Below, in pieces: positions 38,501 through 52,394 of a stretch of DNA of 64,000 bases. Under the pieces are notes generated by a model. That model was not told the origin of the DNA. It searched no databases and was given only the letters and a program-made list of their open reading frames with translations. This DNA comes from Rotaria sp. Silwood1 (taxonomy: Eukaryota; Rotifera; Eurotatoria; Philodinida; Philodinidae): assembly GCA_905250075.1 (NCBI GenBank), contig CAJNOP010000118.1, positions 124,001-188,000 on the forward strand, in the 5' to 3' direction. A program made the translations under genes and the position numbers. Within the stretch, counting starts at the first letter, position 1, and every line of letters begins with the position of its first letter.

Positions 38501-41500
38501 ACACATCCACCATTACATATTCCATATACATCATCAGCACCACCTAATGAACATTTATTACCACATGGTTTATGTATATTTAATTTTGCTGTTGATACTG
38601 AACAATTAACATCTCATTTTCATCGTGAACCATTAACTATTGAAGTTTATTGTCGTGATCAAGAACGTAGTGAACGTAAAGATGAATTATTTGGTATTGT
38701 TCATGTACAATTAGATAAAGTATTACAAGTTGAAAAACAACGTTGTTCATCAAATATTAATGGAATTCTTGGATGGAGACAAACATGGACTCAAGCATTA
38801 CCTGTTATTGGACATAATACAGAGTAAAGAATTTTTACATAGAATTATATTTAAAAATAAATTGAATATTATAGAAAACGTGCAGAATTATTAATTACAA
38901 TTACATTAGAAGATCTTGGTGCACTTCATCTTAATTCATCTACAACACCTCGACCTCATTCTGTTCCACCGGTATAATTTATTATTTTTTTTTAATCATA
39001 ATTGAGATAATTATCTTAATACGATTCATTCGAGTCAAATATTTTCAAACTTGATAATAATTAAATAACATCTCGTTCAAATTAAAATAACATTTGAATC
39101 CAATGAGTTTTACATCCTACGGACATGCGGAATAGAATACATACACAAAAAAAAACACTTACCCATTGTTTATTTTATATGCACACGTTGACTTCACTGT
39201 GTACTGAATGAATATGAAATTATTTTTCAGACGGGGCACAAAGTACAAAAAAAAACAGCTTACTCTCCATATCTCTACAATAGATGAGTATTGATAGAAC
39301 TTTCAGAGTAATAAAAAAAAGTATTCGTATACCATATATAGTTCTTTTTCAATAATTAGATAAAGATATATGATTCATTGTCTTGTTTTATTTAATAGCA
39401 TTGTGGTATTGATACAATTTTTCATCGTCCACATGATGATGCATATATACAAGCCGCATATGAACTACAATTATGGAAAGAAAGCCGAGAACTTGAATTT
39501 GAAAAACATGTTTGTATTTATTTCGTTGATTTATTTTATTTTATTTTTTTAATATATATTGAATAGTTACGGGAAGTTGAAGCAAAAAAAATTTATGAAT
39601 TAATGGAAGCATTTAAAGAAAAAGATCGTGAACGTGAATCATTACTTCAAAAAAAGGTTTATTGAATTGCATAAAAGAAAAAAATCAAAGTTTTTGTTTT
39701 TCTTTTAATCATAATTTACTTGTTGTAGATGAAAGAATATGGAGATTTAGAAAAACAAATGAAAAAAGCTTTAATAGATATTGAAAAACGTGAAAAACAA
39801 TTGAATGTTAAAGAGCAAGAAGTAAAATTTTTTTTTTCTTTTTGAATATGTCGTCGTAATTTCTTTGTTTTTTATAGGTTCAACGTATGCAAATTGATTT
39901 AAAACGTGATTATGATAATAAATATATTGAAATACGTGAAGCATCAAAACGTTTACAAGAACAATCTGAACATCAAATAACACTTGAAAAGTTAATAACA
40001 TCTTTAATTTATTTCTAAAATCACATATGAAAATATAGTTAAAATAGATATTCCTACAAAAAGAAATATCTCTTCATCAGATAAAGTTACTATTATTCAA
40101 TTATGAGACTAATTTTGTAAGTTGATTTGGGATAGCAATGAGAACACGAGAGAAAATTAACTTACGAGAAAAACCTTCGAACTGATAATATCTGTTCGAA
40201 GAAGACAGGAGTGAAACTATCTTGCGGACATCTATCTAAAACATATAAGACGTGACAATATGACATTTAATGCAAATTTTATATGACCATAAAAGGTATC
40301 ATTTTCAATGAAAAAGTATTGATCTTGTTTCCACTCTTAACTAGAAAAGACCATAAATTTACATGAACTATTTAATTAGGAGACGTTCAATAGGATCTAG
40401 TTTTATCGACGACAAATCATAAGACAGGACAATAGTTTTTGCATAACTTTCCATAGGAACATCATAGACAGCTGTGGTTCTCACCATTCAACAGAGAAGC
40501 TCCTCGGCCTATCTAAATTTGATTAGTCAGCAATTGACCAAGCAAGTCAAATTTTGACCAAGATTTTTAAAAACGATATTCTAAAGTCATTTCTCTTGCA
40601 ATCTTCACAAGGATGACATTTCTAACTTGTTCTATTTGACAGTTATATGATTTTCTTGAGACCTTCGATTTCACCGGAAAATCAGCTAGACACTCGCAAT
40701 TCGTCTTGCTAAGACGGATGGTGATATTTGTCTTAAGATTCGAACTGACTTTAAAATATTATTTTCGAAAATCTCCGTGAAGAATGATCAATTGCTGACT
40801 TATCAAATTTTGATTATGACCTACTTTATATTTTGGTGTCAAAAATAGTTAACTAAAGATTAAAACTATTTTTTCATTTTAGAAGTAAAAATCAAGCATT
40901 AGATGATGATATTATTCGTTTAAAACGTTCCGTAGCCGAATGGGAAAAACGTTATCGTGATAAAGAACAAGAATTTTTTTCTTATAAAGACAAACAACGT
41001 AGTGCACCAGAAGTTAAACTTCAAGCTGAAATAAATATGATTACAATTGAAAAGGTAAATTTTTATATTTTATTAATAAAAACTTTTCTTTTATTTTTAT
41101 TTAGAATGAACTTCAACGTAAATTAGATGCTTCATTAACATCAGCTGAACGTTATAAACAACAATGGCTTAAAGCATTAAAAGAATTTCGACGTCTTCAA
41201 CAACGTGAGCATGATCAATCAAAATTTTTAGTTCAAAAACAACAACAAGAACTTGAACATATGCGATTAAGGTAAATGTAAAAAATATCAAAAATAAAAA
41301 TTTTATTCATTTGTTTTATTTTTCTTCTGTATGTATAAAGATATTTAGCTGCTGAAGAAAATGAAATTATGAAAAGTGATCATAAACAATTAGAAAATAT
41401 TAAAAATGAATTAAATAAGTAAGATAAATAAATAAATAAATTCAATTTCATAAAAAAAAAAAATTTTTTTTTTTTTACTTACTAAATAAGATTAAAAGAA

Positions 41501-41722
41501 GTCTCATCAACACCAATAGTTACTGGTGATTATCAATCAAATTTATCCAATGATAATGATCATTTAGAACAAGTTGATCAACAACTTGGTGTTTTAATTG
41601 AACATCGAGATACATTATTACAAACAGGAACATATACACATAATGATGCTTTGATACAAGAACTTGAAAGACGAATACAAGAAGCAATGAAACGCAAAAG
41701 TAGCAGTAGTCGTTATCAGTAG
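35502..41722 (+). CDS. cep120: CEP120 centrosomal protein (15 exons, 943 aa)
   Basis: CEP120 is a centriole protein needed for centriole elongation and ciliogenesis, acting with CPAP and SPICE1. Exons: 35502-35547, 35614-35879, 35948-36068, 36124-36296, 37535-38064, 38281-38823, 38875-38971, 39399-39509, 39567-39656, 39729-39821, 39878-39990, 40883-41054, 41105-41271, 41341-41418, 41491-41722. The N-terminal C2 domain (residues 8-135) has LLVVSILEGRNFPN, AKFDGEILTTDPVEF and ELAWELDKK, almost word for word as in vertebrate CEP120. A second C2 follows at about 185-320 (NLIQPEFYPERASVRIRSS) and a third at about 405-580 (FCLSIDL-like YCLSIDLKSLRNL). A long coiled coil runs from about 605 to 870 (AAYELQLWKE; KDRERESLLQKK; RYLAAEE). 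The C-terminus LIEHRDTLLQTGTYTHNDAL is the conserved tail. Length is close to human (986 aa). Several introns are 50-70 bp; three are 0.4-1.2 kb. Confidence 0.96.
36297..37534. other. CEP120 intron 4, 1.24 kb with repeats
   Basis: Contains a short GT-rich/AC-rich inverted pair at 36682-36722 (GTGGGTGTGGGTGTGAG then CACCCACACTC). It also has a repeat-like block at 36975-37100 bounded by AGAGATATGGAGGGTATG and, inverted, AGAGATGTGCCGGGTTACC. Neither codes for protein. Confidence 0.5.
39991..40882. other. CEP120 intron 11, 892 bp
   Basis: No gene. A weak inverted pair is present: AGTCAGCAATTGACCA near 40527 and GATCAATTGCTGACTTA near 40786. This may be a decayed terminal-repeat element. Confidence 0.4.
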
Positions 41723-43422
41723 TTTTGTTGTGTGAATATCTTTTAGAAGTTAAACTAATTTGTGTATACAAGGCTTAGTAGATTTGCGTTTTTTTTTCTC
41801 TTCTTAATTAAATATAATACTCGACTAATGCATATATGATTCATTCTTTATTATTGATTAAAACATAAATGTCTTAGATTTATATAACACTTTTACTTAT
41901 GAATTGATGTTCAAAACAAAAAATAAAAATAAAAAAAACAATAATCATAATCATTATTTGATGATTTAGAAACGATAATCGTATATACATTATATTGTAA
42001 TTCTTGATGAATTGCTTCCCCTTACTCACCTTATAATGGTACTCAGATAGTTTGTATATTTCATCGACACAAGTCAAATTCATAAATGTTCAGCTTTATG
42101 TAATATGATATGAAACGAAAATTTAAGAAATGTTCTTATCGTACTTACGTTTCAAATGTTTTAAATAAATCTGACATCATAATACGTCACTAGTTATTTC
42201 GTGTGTTTCTTAAAAGCAAACAGATTTTATCATTGATCTTACCATTCAAATAATAAATTTTTTAATTGATGCTATTCGAAATACACGTACATAATGACTG
42301 CATTAAATTGTTAACAGTCGATGTACGTGATTATTCCCTATCCATTATCATCATTAGATTCTTCTTTTACCTTGAATCATATGTCTAGACTAAATGATTG
42401 AATGAATTGAAAAAAGAAAAATCCAACTATTCTACATGTTGATCACACTTTTTTTTTTTCTTTAAAATTCTCTTCATTTTCATATTTTCATAAGTGTTCA
42501 TTTTATTCAAAACGAAGGTAAGTGTTGACATTGTTGTTTGACGGGAAACAAAAAGACAAAGAAATAATCATTATCTTTATTTCATTGGAAAATGAAAAAC
42601 TAATAGTTTATTCATCAAAATTAGGTTAAACAAGCGCTTCTTCCGCTCGTTAGTCTCTTTCTTGTTTTTCTTTTGCAAGGAAATAGTCCTCTGTATCATT
42701 TGTACACCTCACACTATTGTTTACTCACGCGCCAACAGCAAAAGAACGCACATCAATGATCTAAAATCATACATAAATGAGAGAGAAAGAGACAGAGAAC
42801 GATATACAAGCATTGCTCTATTTCTCTTCCTCTTGTCAATGTGTAGGATTAATATGTACAGTGATGGTAGTTTGGTGATGACATGCTCTTCGTCTTCTTC
42901 TTCTTCGTTTTTTTCTGTACAATTTTTTTCGTCGCACTGCCTTGTTAAACATGCCGCCAAGTTGACATAGTGTGTATATAGTTATCGTCGCGCCGCTTCT
43001 CATTTGGTATGAAAGTTTCTTCTTTTTTCCTAATATTTTAAGAGAGAAGATGCAAGTATTAAATATATTTAACTAAAGACAAAAGTCAATTCATTAAATT
43101 TGACCTCATTGTAATTGTCGTCTATATCCTTCTTGGGTTTTTTTTTATTTATTGAAATGAAGTCAACGACCTAGAAAAAATATCAAATAGAGACAGTTGA
43201 ACATCGACTTTACATTTTTGTCTATCTTTACAGAAGAAACAGATGCGCAATATATTATTATATTGTTCACATTGACAAGACAATAACTAAAATAAATGAA
43301 TATTTCATTCTATTATCTTCATATATTATTATTATTATTATTATTATGTATGTGCAATTTATTCTAATTACAAATATATTTATTGGTTCGACAGATAGAT
43401 AGTATTGATTTTATTAATAACA
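41723..43422. other. Intergenic region between CEP120 and the lectin/CUB receptor gene
   Basis: 1.7 kb containing the CEP120 3' UTR and the receptor promoter/5' UTR. (ATT)n at 43324-43347 is a microsatellite. Open frames near 42662-42970 are rich in low-complexity residues on both strands and are not called. Confidence 0.5.
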
Positions 43423-45432
43423 ATGAATTTTAATATAATTTTTCTTGTTTTATTCATCATTTGTATTCAACAAACATTAACACAAGTACCACCAGTTGTA
43501 CCATTGACAAGTAAGTTGAAAATCTTTTTATTAAAAAGAAAGAATTTTTTTTTTGTTTCTAATTATTTTCATTTTATTTAGATGCTTTAACAGCTGTTTA
43601 TTGTCATAGTTCAGATGAACCTGGTATAATGACAATACGTTGTGGACCAAATGAAAAAATTCGAATGTTAGATGCATTTGATGCTACAGCAAAACATAGA
43701 TCACGTTTACCAATACAATGTTTAAAACAAAAAAAACAATTTTTAAAAGATTCAAATGAAGAATCTTATGGTGTTGATTGTAAAGTTCATACAAGTTTTA
43801 CATCTGCTTGTTCAGGACGTGAAAATTGTACATTACATATGCAACGTATACGTTTAAATAGTGTTCAAGATAATTGTCATAATGAATTAGTTGATTATAC
43901 AATGGCATTTTTTGAATGCATATCAGGTATAAAAAAAAACAACAACAACAACAACAAAATTTCTCGACAGATCCAAACGAAATGTGGATTAGATAGAAAG
44001 ATATCTCATAGCACGTTCAAATCAAAAACAAAAAAAAAACTTACGAATAAAAAAATAAAGAGATCAGACAAGAGAGCAATTAAACACAAGTGAGATTAGA
44101 TTACAACATCTTTCTACTATGTGACCAAGCAATAATAATCGAACGTTGCATAATTGATCGCATGACAATTGAGGAAGGGCTAAGACAGAACGAATAAAAA
44201 TAATACAAGGCAAAAAAAACTCATAAATTAAGTTATTTCTTTTTTTTTCTATATAGATGTATTTATACATGAGGTTTGTTCATCACAAGCAATAACTTCG
44301 GCATGGGGTACATTACAAACACCAAATTTTCCTAATCCTTATACATCAAGTGATGATTGTTGGTGTAAATTATCAACACAATTACAACATCGTCTATTAC
44401 TTTCTATTATTGTCTTTCAACTAATTCCTTATGATAGTACGTATTGCATTGATCAACAACAACAAGAACAGGAAAAAAAAAGAGATTTTTTGTTTTTTTC
44501 GTTTATAGAACGTTGTGCTGGTGCTGGTCTTTATTTACAAAGTAGTAATGAGCAACGAAGCACTCAATGTACTTATTTACAACAAGGACATAATTATTTA
44601 AGTGATACAAATACATTATATATTAATTTTTATAGTCGAACACCGACTGTACGTGGAGGATTTTGGATTATTTATGAAGGTTTGAATTTCATCATCCGTC
44701 TTTTTGTTTCTATTGAAATAATTGAACCATTTGTTGCTTCTTTTGTATTTTATTTATTTATTAATAGCGAGTCATCCAAATGCAGAAGTTCATTTACATT
44801 GTGGACCACGTGAAAAAATTGGTGTACCATTATCATCAAATTCACTTATATCACCTTCTATTTCAACTCCATATGATCATGGTTGGAGTCGTTTAGCATT
44901 TAATAATCCACCAAATCCAACGACACCAATCAATGGTCCTATGATGCGTATGCGTTTTCCTGTTACCACTACACTTCATTCATCTGTTAATACAAACTAT
45001 AGTAAGTATATCAAAAATTCTAATCTGTAATGAAGGTAAACATAGATACATATTGTCATCTCGACTTATGTCATACAATGACCTTACCTTTAATGGCGTC
45101 GTGATAATCTTTCGAGTACACATTTATAGCCATTTGTCCTCACATTCTTGTCAATTTTTTCGAATGAATAGAATTGAGGTGTGGCGCATAAAAGATATTA
45201 AGATTAAATGTTAGTGTGCTAAGAAAATAAAGAGAAAAAAAAAGGAATGTGTTAAACAAGTGTGAATAATACTTCTTTTGGTTTTCTTAGAAATAAATAC
45301 TTCAACAGCTGTTGGAGCTTTTACATATCCACATGGAGCATTAACAACATTTGAATTAGCTTATGGACCAAGTGGATGGTATTTAAAACATCCCATTAAT
45401 GCATGGAATAAAACCTTAATTAAATTTTTACG

Positions 45433-45463
<31 letters not shown>

Positions 45464-48400
45464 GCAGCAGCAACAACATCTCAATTACCAGTTTCAAAAT
45501 GGAATTTTACTTGGTATTATACTCGACCAAGACGAACAAAATTATTTACAACACCGAGTACTTCGATAACAACAAAAACAATAACAAGTAAATAAAACGA
45601 TTATATATGTTAATCATTTTGTTTTTCAATTGTTGAATTTTTAAAACATAATAATAAATATTTCATGTTTAGAACCAACAACTATTACTACAACAACTAC
45701 TACTACTAAACAAACTACTATTGTTTTGTCAGCAGCAACAGCAACAACATCGATTTCTACGTCAACAACTCGAACTGTTACTGCTCGTCAACGTTTATTA
45801 TTTACTCATCAACCATGGATATTTTATAGTTCTAGTAATTCTCAATCATTGACAACAACTATCAAACCTATAATTAAATCCTCGACAACTTTACCAGCAT
45901 TATCTTCTATTATGAAATCTACATTACCATTACCAACTCCTTGGTATTCACCAGCTGGTCCTTTTGATTGGTGGCAATGGCAATGGTATACAAAAAAAAC
46001 CAAAGCATCATCAATACAATTTCATTATACTACACCAGCTTTAATAACATCTACAAAAATAATTAGCACAAAACGAAGAATACCTATTACTAGTACTACT
46101 ATCATCACTACTACTCTTAGCACTACTCTTATCACCACCACTACGACTACTACTACTACTTATTCTACCACTACGACGACCTCGACAACAACAACAACAA
46201 CAACTACTACTACTACTACTACTACTACTCGTACTACCATGACAACTACAACAACTAGAAAAAGTACAACTCGTCTGACAGAGCCATCAAGTAGGATAAC
46301 TATGAGTACAACACATGAACCTATTGGTGATTGGCTTCAATGGCCTTATAAAGAAATTGATTCAAATAAAAAAGAACCATATGATGATTTCGACGATGAA
46401 TATAAAGATTGGCTTGATTATTTTACTACTAGTACAAGTCAAGGAATACTAACAACAAGTACTTTATTGTCAATTTCACCTGGACAACAATATTCACAAT
46501 CAGATTATATTCCAACAAAATCTAAATGGAAAGTTATAACTATCAATACACCACCAGCAAAACGTCATCATTCCCAACAAAATTCTGGTGTTAATGAACG
46601 AAATGCTATGGGAATTCAAACTAATGGTTAGAATGATTTTCTTTATGAAGAAAAAAACTCTTGTCAGGGCAACTAACCTCACTGGCTCCGCCACTCCTAT
46701 TATGTCCAGTGAACATACGAATGAGATAAAGACAAAAAAAATAATAGAAGAGATAATTGATCGAATTACTTTCCTTTATCTGTAAAACTTTCGTTTAATG
46801 ATCAGGATTTTTCTCTCTATTCTATGAGTCTTACTAAGGAGCAACATACGAGGTCAAATAGACGATAGTATTTAGTGATGTTCTCTCGTGAGAGGAAAAA
46901 GAAGGATGATTTATTTGATTAAACAATCCTATTTACATTTTGATTGAGGCATAGTTGTTTTTTTTTATTTGTTGATTTAAGTCTTATATGAATAACTATG
47001 ATGTATACGATCATATTATTCATTGATTATGAGATATCTAGATCGACGTACATCTTGCCCTATATGTAATTGTTCAACAAATATCAAGGGTACAAATAAG
47101 AAAAATAATTTCTTTTTATGAATGATTTTGAAATAATATTTACTATTAAATTCAATTTTAATTTCAATTTAGAACAAACAACAACTCCCAATGTTCATAA
47201 TATGATTCGACGTGTTATTGAACAAAGAAATAAAAAAAATTCTACAGAATATGGATGGTTAAGTAAAACAGATATGACTATTGTTGCTGTATCAATTCTA
47301 TTTGTTATTCTATTGGCAATTATTAATTTAATTCTTTTTGCTGTTCGACGGTAAATTAAAAAACAAAACTTTATATTCAGAAAAAAAAAAATAAAAAATT
47401 TATAGACATCGGCATCGAATTCAAGGTCGACATTTACTTAGTACTTCAATCCCATCAACATTAGATAATAGAAGACTTGGAGGAAGTGGACATTTACGCA
47501 GTCCAACATTTACTGATACAACTAATGGTTTAATTAATACACCGAATAATACGAATAATAATGATATATTACCTGCTGTTGGTAAGTATAAAAAATATGA
47601 AATAGAAATAAAACAACAGAAGTTATTTTTTAATTATATTTCTAGGTGAAATTGTTATATGGGATGAAAAAGATCAAGGTGGTTATATGATTGATAATAA
47701 TGGATCATGGGCTAAAATAGAAGGACGTCAATGGTTTGGTAGTCATATATTTAAAAATTGTAGTAAAACACCACTTGCAAAAAGGTTATTTATCTTAATC
47801 ATTAATTTTGTTTTTTAAATTGTTTTAGTCATCAATTAACATAACATGATGATTCATAGAGAATACATTAGATTCCTTTATTCATAAATGACACAATCGA
47901 TGACCTATGTCCGTTAATACATTTTCGTTTTTGTAAATAAAAACGACGTGCTGTTTGACAAAGAGTATTAGTTTACGTTAAAAAAATGATGAATAAGAAG
48001 TCACTAAGATTTTATATTTAAATATAATCATATTTGAATTATTCATTGTTGATAAAAGTCTTTCAACTGATTAATCACTTTCGATTTAGACCTATGCACA
48101 TCATGTAGACTCAAATAAAGTATTTTTTGGATTTTAACTTCAAATTTTACATAGAAATGGTCTTAAATCTTTATGAACAATATTAAAAATACTTTGAAAA
48201 TATTTTCAGCTTTTACAATAAATTATTCTATTCAAAAATAAGTTTTCTTAATGTGTCTGGGGGAAGATCATGACTTTGATTTTAAAAAATATCGTAAGAA
48301 TACAGTAACTCAATAATATTAAGTTAATTGTGCAAAATCTTTTCATAATATATATATAACTCGTTAGGATCTCAGGTAGTGGAAATCTACCTAATGGTTT

Positions 48401-51400
48401 TAATAGCCAAAAGTCTCAGAACACTTTGTTGGAGTTACTTTGTTTTTAAATGCTATTTTAAAGAGCATAAAATGTTCAATAAAATGAGGACTCGCCGCAT
48501 ATTCTACGACCTTCCGTTAAAATTTTATAAGCATAAGAAAAAAAATGATCCCGTACAATTCTGAGTCAAAAGTCTTGCAAAGAAGAAACTTCTGAAGTAT
48601 AGTTCAGATTATTTATACGTTCACTATCAGATTAATAATAGTTTTACTTTTTGATGAAAAAACTTCATTATAACTTTTTTTTTAAATAGTTTTCGATCAC
48701 GTTTTCGTTTTATTCGTCATTTGGATAAAAAAACTAATCATCATCATCATCAAGCACCAATAGCACCAAAAACACAACAAATACAACAACAAACATTTAA
48801 ATTTCCTCTTCTTATGGATAGTTCGTATTTTTAAAACAAAAAAAAAACCATAGCAAAGAAACATTATGAATAATTTTATATTTAGCTGCTACACTTTCAC
48901 CAGTACCCGAAGCAGATGATTATGAATCATCAGAATTAAGTTTATCTGATATTATTATTCGAAGTTCAGCAACAACACTCAATAGTTCAAGTCGACGACA
49001 ACAACATCAACCATTAATGAAATCTGAACGTAAACATGATTTATCCGTACAAAGTCAACAACAACAACAAGTAAATGATAATCCTTATTTATATTAAATT
49101 CTATTTAAATTATTTTTGAATTTTAGATAACAAAAACTATTCAAGCATTAATTCATAATGAACAACAACAACAACAACAACAAAATGATGATTATTATAA
49201 ACGAATTGGAAATAGTGGTGATGATTCAAATTATATGGGAATGTCAGGAAGTGCTCTAAGAGATTCATCTATAACTGATCAAGAAACAGATCGAAGTTTA
49301 GGTAATGAAATAGATGCTGGAGGACCAGTTGTTGTTAGTGTACCAACTATGATAAGACGAGATGATGATGCTGGTACAATAACAGATGGTGCTGATTCAA
49401 TTTATAATCCACATTATTCAATTCAATCTCTTAATGAAGTAAACAAAAGAAAAATAAAACTAAATAAATATTTATAATTTTCTTTTTTTTTTTTCTTAGT
49501 ATCCTCATCGAAATTTTGTTCAATCAAATTCAAATACAGGTCCATTTTCAACAAAACCATCTATAAGTACATTTAAACCAACAACAAATAATTCAGTAAT
49601 AGTTGGTTATTGTCAAACAGAATTTCAATCACTTGATCCAAAATCATTATTTAAAACAACTGAAAAAGCATCATTAATTGAACAACAACCATTTTTTCGT
49701 TGTTCACAATCTGTACAATTATCAACATATGATTCAGGTTTTGTTGATGAACAAACAGTTGGAAGTTTAACAGCAGTTAATAATATAAATGAATTAGAAA
49801 ATAATTTAATCAATAAAGATAAAGATGAACATATGAGTATGGATGATATTTTATTAACAAAAAGTGAAGAAGATGATGATGATGATGATTTACAATTACA
49901 TGGTTTAATAACAAATGAATTAAGAAATGCAAATCAACAAAAATGGAAAAATGCTTCAAAACGTGTTTCATTTCAAGGTTTGAATAATTTAAAAAAAAAA
50001 AGTTTTATTACTGCACCTTTACCATTATACTAATATAACATAAGTTAAACTCTTGCGCTGCAATCATTTTTTGTATGCAAAACTCTCTTAATGCTAATGA
50101 TTATTTCTCATTCTAAAGATGTTGATAGTATGGATCATGAACCTTTAATACTGCCAGTTTTTAATCATTTTAGTTAGAGAAAAAAAGCCTTGACATACAC
50201 AAGAAGATTTGTTTTCTCGAAACTAATTTTTACAGAAAAAAAAAATTTACCTAATCTGAAAGATTCAAGTATTTCTGAGACTCGTTATTTTTTTTTTTCG
50301 TATTCTGTTTGTCTTAATTTAACATTATGATTGCTTTAATCTGCAAATAAGCTTGTTGTACATATTTAGTATATCTAAATTCAATAGATGAATACGACAG
50401 ATACCAAGTAAACTGTTTGATTTATCTCAAATTTTGAGATACTTCGGTGTAAGTTGAAAACTGCAATTATTACTATCTACAAAACATACTACAAAAAAAA
50501 ACTCATCTTTCAAAGGGTAATTCATCATTGAACTTGATTAATCCAGCCTATAGTTAACATACAAGGAAGTGTTACTTTTTTCTTATACTTTTGCTTGATA
50601 TTTATTCAAAAGATAAACTTAATTTTTTTGTTTCTTCATTTAATTCTATAGAAGAACATATTACTCAACGTTTTTCTCCACCACTACCACCACCACCATC
50701 ATCATCATTTAATACAACAACAAATTTCGAACCATCATCAAATCCATTTGATACTTATGATGTTTCACCTGATGTAATTCAATCAATACCAGTTGCACCA
50801 CCACTATTTAAATCTTTTTTACTTCCAACAACAACAACAACAACAACAACTACTTTAAATGATTGTTCACCAACAACAAGTAGTGTATTTACTGTTCAAA
50901 AACAAATAACATCTATTGATAATGAAGATAATACAGAAAGTATAATAATGAATCATTTACATTCCGTTAAATCATTAAAAAAATTTTTTGAAACAAAAAT
51001 GGTTATACAACGACCAACATCTACCATGCAAACAATAACTTGTTCTCAACCAATAACAACAATTAATGAACAAAAACTTGATCGATCATCAACAACTAAA
51101 GAACAAAATTCAATAGATGAATCTAATCAACGACAAGAAATGATGAATAAAGTATTGGAAAGTTTAAAAAAGAAAAAATTTTATTCAAGAGCAACAAATG
51201 GTAAGATTATTTCAAATTTATTCTATGATTAAATATTTTTATATGCTAAAGAGAATCTTTATAAAAAAAAATATTTAAGTTTCATATGTTTGTTTATTTA
51301 TCTCGTAAAGGGTTAGAGAGATATTCGTTAAAATACTTTTTGTTTTTTTATTTATTAATCAATTGAAAGAGTCAACATTGTTTTTTTTTTTTCTTCTTTA

Positions 51401-51890
51401 TTTAGATACTCCTGAACCAAGTGGTCGATGTTCAGCAATGACAATATCATCATATGATTCAAATCTAACTCAAAATTTAGCTGTACAACGTCATTATTCT
51501 CGACGTTTTCGTTCATCTTCAACAAGTAATAATTCTCTTTATCCTGGTGGTAATGTAATAATACATATAAATCCTACAAATTCTCAACATAATAAACGTG
51601 CTTATTCACAAGATCGTCAACATTATCAAACAACAGATCATCATATAAGTAATATTGAAAAATGGAAACAAGAACGACAACGACAAATAGAATCTGATGA
51701 TGAAGATAATATATCGGAAAATTCTATGTTATGGCAAGCACGTACAAAATTAAATGAATTTGTAACTCGTACAAGAAAACATCAACAACAATCACCATAT
51801 TATACAACATGTACAAATGGTGGAACACCATCTGAAGATATATATATGTATGATGATAATGAAAGTGTTACAGCAGAAACACGTTTTTAA
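43423..51890 (+). CDS. SUEL-lectin / CUB / mucin-like single-pass membrane receptor (16 exons, 1633 aa)
   Basis: Predicted type I membrane protein; ligand unknown. Exons: 43423-43510, 43582-43926, 44257-44436, 44509-44679, 44768-45001, 45291-45587, 45673-46626, 47173-47350, 47406-47581, 47646-47784, 48690-48820, 48886-49070, 49127-49438, 49500-49977, 50652-51200, 51406-51890. Signal peptide 1-22 (MNFNIIFLVLFIICIQQTLT). SUEL (galactose-binding-type) lectin at about 33-142: YCHSSDEPG, IRCGPNEKI, CSGRENCTL, FFECI. CUB at about 150-261: AWGTLQTPNFPNPYTSSDDC, GGFWIIYE. A Pro-rich linker and Thr-rich mucin-like stalk (about 340-756) follow. The TM is at about 790-813 (VAVSILFVILLAIINLILFA). The ~820-residue cytoplasmic tail has Gln, Asp, Pro and Ser/Thr tracts and a compact segment, GEIVIWDEKDQGGYMID. 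I do not recognise a named orthologue. The donor at 49978 (GTTTGA) is weak; read-through would stop at 50033, so a shorter isoform or two genes are possible. Confidence 0.82.
47785..48689. other. Receptor gene intron 10 (905 bp) with repeat remnants
   Basis: Near 48105-48170 the sequence TTAACTTCAAATTTTACATA resembles the arm of the GIGYF intron 9 fold-back. This suggests another old copy of the same family. Nothing coding was seen. Confidence 0.35.
49978..50651. other. Receptor gene intron 14 (674 bp), possible retained intron
   Basis: If not spliced, the frame continues 18 codons and stops at 50033, giving a receptor with its cytoplasmic tail shortened by about 340 residues. The region otherwise shows no features. 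Confidence 0.5.
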
Positions 51891-52394
51891 AAATGACACT
51901 TGACATGTATTTTTTTTTGGCGCCTTTGTTTTAATCTTTTTTTTTTGTTTCTCTTCTTGTTTATATTTGACCAACAAAAAAAAAAAACAATAATCGACAA
52001 TTTAAATTTGTTCGTTTGTTTTATTTCATATTCTGATTTTTTTTTTGTTTGTTTTGATGATTTATAATACAATCTTATAAAATGATCTATAGAAAACGAA
52101 ATTATTAATTTATATGGCGTAGCAAAATGAAAATTGATATTTAGTTGCGATATAAAACAATGTTTTATTGCAAATTACAATTAGTAAAACTATGGCAAAA
52201 ATGGGAAGAAAATAAAATTGACAATCCATGTTCTATTGTTTGATACTTCTCCAAAATTTACCATATTATCTAGAATAAACTTCACTAGTTTCCAACTACT
52301 TGATTCAAAGAATTGAATTCTATATTTAAAAATCATTCTCTTTCATGATTAATTATTTGCATTGTTCATTATATATATCCAATCAAAAAAAATT
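51891..52394. other. 3' flank of the receptor gene
   Basis: AT-rich, with T and A runs. It probably contains the 3' UTR and poly(A) site. AAATAAAATTG near 52210 includes an AATAAA, but it lies about 320 bp past the stop codon. Confidence 0.4.

Noticed and set aside
42662..42970. Overlapping ~100-codon frames on both strands before the receptor gene
   Set aside because: Low-complexity Ser/Phe or Glu/Arg content, no domain; more likely promoter/5' UTR sequence.
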